A stretch of 24,026 nt of DNA, taken from contig JBBPXY010000005.1 in the NCBI GenBank assembly GCA_038200435.1, positions 1 through 24,026 of the forward strand, given 5' to 3'. Shown here piece after piece: positions 20,493 to 24,026 of this stretch. A program made the translations under genes and the position numbers. The notes beneath the pieces are model-generated. The model was not told the origin of the DNA. It did not search any database and saw only the letters and a list, made by a program, of their open reading frames with translations. Source of the DNA: JBBPXY01 sp038200435 (GTDB lineage Bacteria > Actinomycetota > Thermoleophilia > Solirubrobacterales > Solirubrobacteraceae). Positions within the stretch are counted from its first letter, which is position 1. Each line of letters starts with the position of its first letter.

Positions 20493-22237
20493 CAGGCGCC
20501 GCAGGGCCGGATACGGCGCTGCACGAGCGCGCGCCGCCCGTCGAACAGCGCTAGGCGTGCCGTCAGCGTCGCGGTGTGGCCCCGACGCAGGGAGGAGAGA
20601 CGAATCACGGCGCGCAGAGGTGGTCGCCGATCGGAGGAGATACGGCGGCCATCGCGCGCGAATCTCGCGCTGTCTGCGGTGCCCGCGTCGCGTCCGACCA
20701 CTCGCACGGCCACGTCCGAGCGGGTGCAGCGTCCCGGCCCGCGCCGGTATCCCAGCCGCAGGAGGAGGTGTGCTCGCGGCAATCGTGGCTTCACCGCGTC
20801 GGCCAGCCTCACGAGGCCGCCGAGAGCGCCGACGTAGGCCGAGCCGTCGGGCCCCAGGGTGATCGGGGCGTAGTTGTTGTTGAAGCCGAGGCCGGTGCCC
20901 GCGAGTCGCTTGAAGGCCGTCCGCCCCGTGCGGAAGGAGAGCGCCGTGAGGTACCACGCGTCGTTCGTGTCGGAGCGCGGCGGCTTCGTGTAGGTGTAGA
21001 CGAGTCCGGTGTTCAGCGACAGCTTCGGCACGACCGTGGGCGCGATCTCGTTCGAGTGCCACACACGGTGGCAGCCGTGACCGCCCGGGTTCAGGTCGAT
21101 CCGCTCCAGCCCGGGCGTCGTCGTCTTGCCGTTCATCGTCTTCGTGGGCCCGGAGTAGCCGTAGTTGTTCTCCACCACCATGGAGCGGTCGGTCGCGATC
21201 AGCGAGTTGTCTGTGGCGCTCGCACCCCGGTCGAAAACGGGTTGGGTGCAGGCCAGGCGGGAGCCCTCGAGGTGCCGCGCGCGGCGGTAGACGACCACAT
21301 TCACCGGGTCGTCGTTGTCCGTGATCGACACGTAGGAGCGGCCCATCACCGTCGGGGTCGTGCCCGACCCGGCGTCGACCTGGCCCGGCTTGTGGACGTG
21401 GGAGTTGCGGTAGACCTCGCGCCAGCTCACCCGGGGCGCTCCGCCGGAAGCCGCGTCGAAGCGATACATCGCCTTGTCGGAGACGATGAAGACTCCACCC
21501 GTCTCGTCCACCGAGAACGAGTTCTCGATCTCCTCGCCCGTGTCCATCTGCTGCACTCGTCCCGTGCGCGGATCCACCGTCCCCACGATGCCGCCCAACG
21601 TCACGAACCACAGGCGGCCGGAGAAGTCGGGCAGGGCGGAGGTGGTCTTGTCTGAGCTCGAGACGGCGGAGCTCAGGCCGTAGGAGCGGTCGAGGTGGAA
21701 GCCGGAGCTCGGAGTCTGCGACACCACCAGGATGCGACGGTCGCTGGTCGGTATGACCGCGCGATCGCGGTGGTCGAGGTAGAAGTAGCCGCCCCCCGAG
21801 AAGTCCTGGAACGGGTTGATGCTCGGTTTGCGCGCGGGCAGGTCGAAGGACGAGATCGTGTCGAGCGTGCGCGGGTCGAGCAGGCGTAGCGTCACGTTGC
21901 GCAGGCCCACGCAGATCGACTCGACGCGCCCGCGGCGGTCGAACGTGACCGATGCGCAGTCTTGGGAGAAGAACGTCGAGCGCGGTGTGGTGCCGACCCC
22001 CAGCGGCCCGAGCCCGCGGTAGGCATCGCTCATGTAAGCGTCGTCGTGGATGTTCGAGCGCTCGTTCGGCGCCATGAACGGGTGGCGGGGCGGCGCGGGC
22101 GCGCGGACGGGGCGCGGCGTGACGGGCGAGCCCGAGAACTTCGTTGCGGGACGCCCGTCCTCGGGGATCGGGGTGGCGCCGGAGGCGACGCCGGCGGTGA
22201 GAAGGACGAGAAGTGCGGCGAGGAGCGAACGGCTCAC
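20492..22237 (-). CDS. secreted beta-propeller protein of unknown function
   Basis: The gene encodes 581 aa from GTG 22237. Residues 1-20 are a signal peptide (SRSLLAALLVLLTAGVASG). The mature part has repeated strand-rich blocks typical of PQQ/YncE-like propellers: ASVTFDRRGRVESICVG, LLDPRTLDTISSFDLPARK, GGGYFYLDHRDRAVIPTSDRRILVV, LWFVTLGGIVGTVDPRTGRV, GGVFIVSDKAMYRFDA, and later LSLNTGLVYTYTKP, YLTALSFRTGRTAFKR, APITLGPDGSAYVGALGG. The last 80 residues are Arg-rich and could be a separate beta domain. No enzyme signature is recognised. The GTG overlaps the stop of the aldo/keto reductase gene by 4 bases (GTGA), and its own stop overlaps the SRPBCC start, so the three genes form one translational unit. 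Confidence 0.8.
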   Translation of the reverse strand: MSRSLLAALLVLLTAGVASGATPIPEDGRPATKFSGSPVTPRPVRAPAPPRHPFMAPNERSNIHDDAYMSDAYRGLGPLGVGTTPRSTFFSQDCASVTFDRRGRVESICVGLRNVTLRLLDPRTLDTISSFDLPARKPSINPFQDFSGGGYFYLDHRDRAVIPTSDRRILVVSQTPSSGFHLDRSYGLSSAVSSSDKTTSALPDFSGRLWFVTLGGIVGTVDPRTGRVQQMDTGEEIENSFSVDETGGVFIVSDKAMYRFDAASGGAPRVSWREVYRNSHVHKPGQVDAGSGTTPTVMGRSYVSITDNDDPVNVVVYRRARHLEGSRLACTQPVFDRGASATDNSLIATDRSMVVENNYGYSGPTKTMNGKTTTPGLERIDLNPGGHGCHRVWHSNEIAPTVVPKLSLNTGLVYTYTKPPRSDTNDAWYLTALSFRTGRTAFKRLAGTGLGFNNNYAPITLGPDGSAYVGALGGLVRLADAVKPRLPRAHLLLRLGYRRGPGRCTRSDVAVRVVGRDAGTADSARFARDGRRISSDRRPPLRAVIRLSSLRRGHTATLTARLALFDGRRALVQRRIRPCGA

Positions 22238-23385
22238 GAGCCGGACGCTACCGGGGCGGCCTGCACCAGGTCGCGGTCGGCCTCGATGCCCCACCGGCGC
22301 CCCTGCGCTTCGAGCTCGGGAGTGACCCCCCAGCGGTCGGCACGCTCTTCTTCCTCGTAGCCCGGAGCCGCCCCTTTCAGCGCCATCGAACCGGTGTTGT
22401 CACCGATCGCGCGAAGCTCGGCTACCTCGTCCTCGCTCAGCACGAGCTGCTCCGCAACGGCGGCGAGCTCAGCGCGTTTTGCCTCGATCGCCTTGGCGCT
22501 CGCGCCCGGCTCCTGGATCAGCGTCGGCGCGCAGCAGCGCACCGCCGCATGGGCGAGGTTCCATTGGCACGCCAGCTGCAGGAGGGTCAGGTTGTGCCGC
22601 TCGGCGATGGGGCGCATTCGCTCGAGCTTGGCGGCGCCGGCCTCGACCCACCCCTCGGGGCGAAAGGTGCGATGGTCGTGCGGTGCGAAGTCATGGCCCG
22701 GCCGCACGTCGTCGTGGAAGAGGCCGCCGTAGTCGACCACCCGCGTGATCACGTCGATGCCGGCCCGCTCGGCGGCCGGCAGGCACAGCTCGCCCGGCCA
22801 CGGCTCGAGCGGGTTGAGGATGACCATCGCCCAGTCGATCGTCTCGCCAAAGCGCTCGAAGCAGTCGATGAGGTCGAGCGTGAAGCCGTTGGCCGGCCCA
22901 GGCGCGATCCCCAGGCGCCGGGTAAGTCCGGCATCGCGCGCCGCGGCGAGTCCCGCCCAGACCGCCTGGCTCGTGTAGCCGATGCGGTCGGGGTTGTGCA
23001 GCAGAAGCAGGTCGAACGCTTCGACGCCGCAGCGTTCGAGCGAGCGCTCGGTCGCAGTGCGGATGTAATCCGCGTATTCGTCCTCCCCGCGCAACGAAGG
23101 ATCCGTGAAACGCGGGAACCCCTTGGCACCCGCGCGCTCGCCTTCGTAGAAATCGTGACCGATCGCGCCGATCAGGCAGTAGTCCTCACGCGGGATCCCG
23201 GCAAGCGCGCGGCCAACGAGCCGGTCGCCCTCCCCCTGGCCGTAGGTGTCGGCCGTGAGGACGGTCGAGATGCCGTCGCCGGGGCGCAGAAGGGCGGTCA
23301 GTCGCTCGTCGTCAAGCGCCTCACCGAAGTGCATGAAGCGCCCCCCGCTCCAGGAGCCGAGGGCGACGTGACCGGGGTCGGGCAT
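22234..23385 (-). CDS. aldo/keto reductase-family protein with altered catalytic residues
   Basis: The gene encodes 383 aa from ATG 23385. The TIM-barrel pattern of the family is visible: VLTADTYGQGEGDRLVGRALAG (42-63), LLLLHNPDR (127-134), GLTRRLGIAPGPANGF, MVILNPLEPW, GIDVITRVVDYGG, LQLACQWNLAHAAVRCCAPTLIQ and a C-terminal LSEDEVAELRAIGDNTG. Aligned from memory to the AKR tetrad, Tyr48 and the His of LLLH (130) are kept, but the Asp position is Leu43 and the Lys position is Ala74. Activity may be lost or changed. ATG 23385 is preferred over an upstream start because TAGAGT ends 7 nt before it, giving a leaderless start. It is the first gene of a unit with the beta-propeller and SRPBCC genes. 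Confidence 0.85.
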   Translation of the reverse strand: MPDPGHVALGSWSGGRFMHFGEALDDERLTALLRPGDGISTVLTADTYGQGEGDRLVGRALAGIPREDYCLIGAIGHDFYEGERAGAKGFPRFTDPSLRGEDEYADYIRTATERSLERCGVEAFDLLLLHNPDRIGYTSQAVWAGLAAARDAGLTRRLGIAPGPANGFTLDLIDCFERFGETIDWAMVILNPLEPWPGELCLPAAERAGIDVITRVVDYGGLFHDDVRPGHDFAPHDHRTFRPEGWVEAGAAKLERMRPIAERHNLTLLQLACQWNLAHAAVRCCAPTLIQEPGASAKAIEAKRAELAAVAEQLVLSEDEVAELRAIGDNTGSMALKGAAPGYEEEERADRWGVTPELEAQGRRWGIEADRDLVQAAPVASGS

Positions 23386-23392
23386 GCGGGAC

Positions 23393-23398
23393 ACTCTA
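23393..23398 (-). promoter_or_regulatory. candidate -10 of a leaderless aldo/keto reductase promoter
   Basis: The minus strand reads TAGAGT-GTCCCGC-ATG, again 7 nt between a TANNNT hexamer and the start codon, with no Shine-Dalgarno sequence. Confidence 0.45.
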
Positions 23399-23410
23399 GG
23401 ACGGAGCCGC

Positions 23411-23423
23411 CGCAACGGTTGCG
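23411..23423. promoter_or_regulatory. 13-bp dyad over the -35 region, candidate operator
   Basis: CGCAAC-G-GTTGCG is a perfect dyad about one central base. With the -10 at 23393-23398, the -35 position falls inside it. The shape recalls LacI/GntR-type operators, but no regulator gene is in the window. Confidence 0.4.
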
Positions 23424-23434
23424 TGCAGGGACTG

Positions 23435-23450
23435 CTGGGCTATAGCCCAG
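23435..23450. terminator. perfect 16-bp palindrome between acyl-CoA dehydrogenase and aldo/keto reductase
   Basis: CTGGGCTATAGCCCAG is fully self-complementary and as RNA gives a 6-bp stem with a TATA loop. It lies 58 bp after the acyl-CoA dehydrogenase stop and about 36 bp upstream of the aldo/keto reductase -10. It may be a terminator hairpin (no T-run) or an operator. Confidence 0.35.
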
Positions 23451-23507
23451 TCAAAGCTGCGTTAGTAAGCCCGGGGGGATGCCGCCCGGCCCGGCGCCCA
23501 AGCAGCG

Positions 23508-24026
23508 CTACGCCGTCGCCGCGGCGGGCTCTTCCGCGCGCCGCGGCAGCAAGGTCTCGCGGGCGATCACGAGGCGCTGGATCTGGGCCGTGCCTTCGTA
23601 AAGCTGCATGATCTTGGCGTCGCGCATGAGCTTCTCGACCGGGTACTCCTTGATGAACCCGTAGCCGCCGTACACCTGGACGGCGTCGGTGGCGACCTTC
23701 ATCGCGGCGTCGCCGGCGAAGCGCTTGGCGTGGGAGGAGAGCAGCGTGTTGCGCTGGCCCTGGTCGAGCAGCACGGCCGACTTCCAGGTCAACAGGCGCG
23801 AGGCCTCCACGTCGGTCGCCATGTCGGCGATCATGAACTGGATCGCCTGGTGCATCGCGATCGGCACGCCGAACTGCACGCGCTCCTTTGAGTACTCCGT
23901 GGCGAACTCGAACGCGGCGCGGGCGATGCCCGTGGCCATGGCCGCCACGCCGGGGCGCGTACGGTCGAGGGTCATCATCGCCAGCTTGAAGCCCTTGTTC
24001 TCCTCGCCGATGAGGTGGTCGGCGGG
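23508..24026 (-). CDS. acyl-CoA dehydrogenase, C-terminal part (5' end outside window)
   Basis: The last 172 codons are present and the frame is open to the right edge. The sequence PADHLIGEENKGFKLAMMTLDRTRPGVAAMATGIARAAFEFATEYSKERVQFGVPIAMHQAIQFMIADM is the start of the C-terminal helical domain of acyl-CoA dehydrogenases. AVQVYGGYGFIKEYPVEKLMRDAKIMQLYEGTAQIQRLVIAR is the usual C-terminal signature, with the Glu of YEGTAQIQ at the position of the catalytic base in medium-chain enzymes. It would use FAD to oxidise acyl-CoA to enoyl-CoA, the step before the HAD-ECH enzyme encoded about 4 kb away on the same strand. Substrate length is not predictable from this fragment. Confidence 0.95.
   Translation of the reverse strand, partial: PADHLIGEENKGFKLAMMTLDRTRPGVAAMATGIARAAFEFATEYSKERVQFGVPIAMHQAIQFMIADMATDVEASRLLTWKSAVLLDQGQRNTLLSSHAKRFAGDAAMKVATDAVQVYGGYGFIKEYPVEKLMRDAKIMQLYEGTAQIQRLVIARETLLPRRAEEPAAATA

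Overview
The window is GC-rich, densely coded DNA. The gene content points to an actinobacterium, most likely class Thermoleophilia (Solirubrobacterales/Gaiellales type). The pointers are a coaX-dusB-greA-lysS-clpC chain, an ftsH-folP-folB chain behind tilS-hpt, a thioredoxin-fold GST-like protein, an archaeal-order HAD-ECH fusion and several apparently leaderless genes. This placement is inference from gene content; no marker gene was compared.

Layout. (1) 1-4375, minus strand: coaX > dusB > greA > lysS, then clpC, which runs off the left edge. These genes cover CoA synthesis, tRNA modification and charging, transcript cleavage and proteolysis. (2) 4421-5176, plus strand: a GST-like protein divergent from coaX; the two starts share a 45-bp spacer carrying mirrored leaderless promoters. 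(3) 5173-12118, minus strand: SCP2-like protein > MerR/adenylyl cyclase > tilS > hpt, then a 7-bp tandem repeat that makes a large inverted repeat, then ftsH > folP > folB. (4) 12179-12898, plus: a purine nucleoside phosphorylase, functionally matching hpt in purine salvage. (5) 12895-13446, minus: a phasin-like coiled-coil protein, followed by a 376-bp intergenic region with a perfect 14-bp palindrome. (6) 13823-17192, plus: a secreted 827-aa cell-wall protein (lytic transglycosylase, degenerate split M23, M15-like peptidase) and a 290-aa protein of unknown function. (7) 17202-23385, minus: aldo/keto reductase > secreted beta-propeller > SRPBCC protein, then an HAD-ECH beta-oxidation fusion > sirtuin. 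(8) 23508-24026, minus: the C-terminal part of an acyl-CoA dehydrogenase, cut by the right edge.

Most of the content is housekeeping. The most unusual items are: a MerR DNA-binding domain fused to a complete class III cyclase beside a lipid-carrier gene; a GTAG-(TGGACAG)n element that provides the stop codon of two separate genes and perhaps the start of a third; a cell-wall hydrolase whose M23 domain has lost two zinc ligands and is split by a long linker; repeated -10/N7/ATG leaderless promoters; and a possible promoter-plus-attenuator leader before greA. No rRNA, tRNA, IS element, CRISPR array or prophage gene was recognised.
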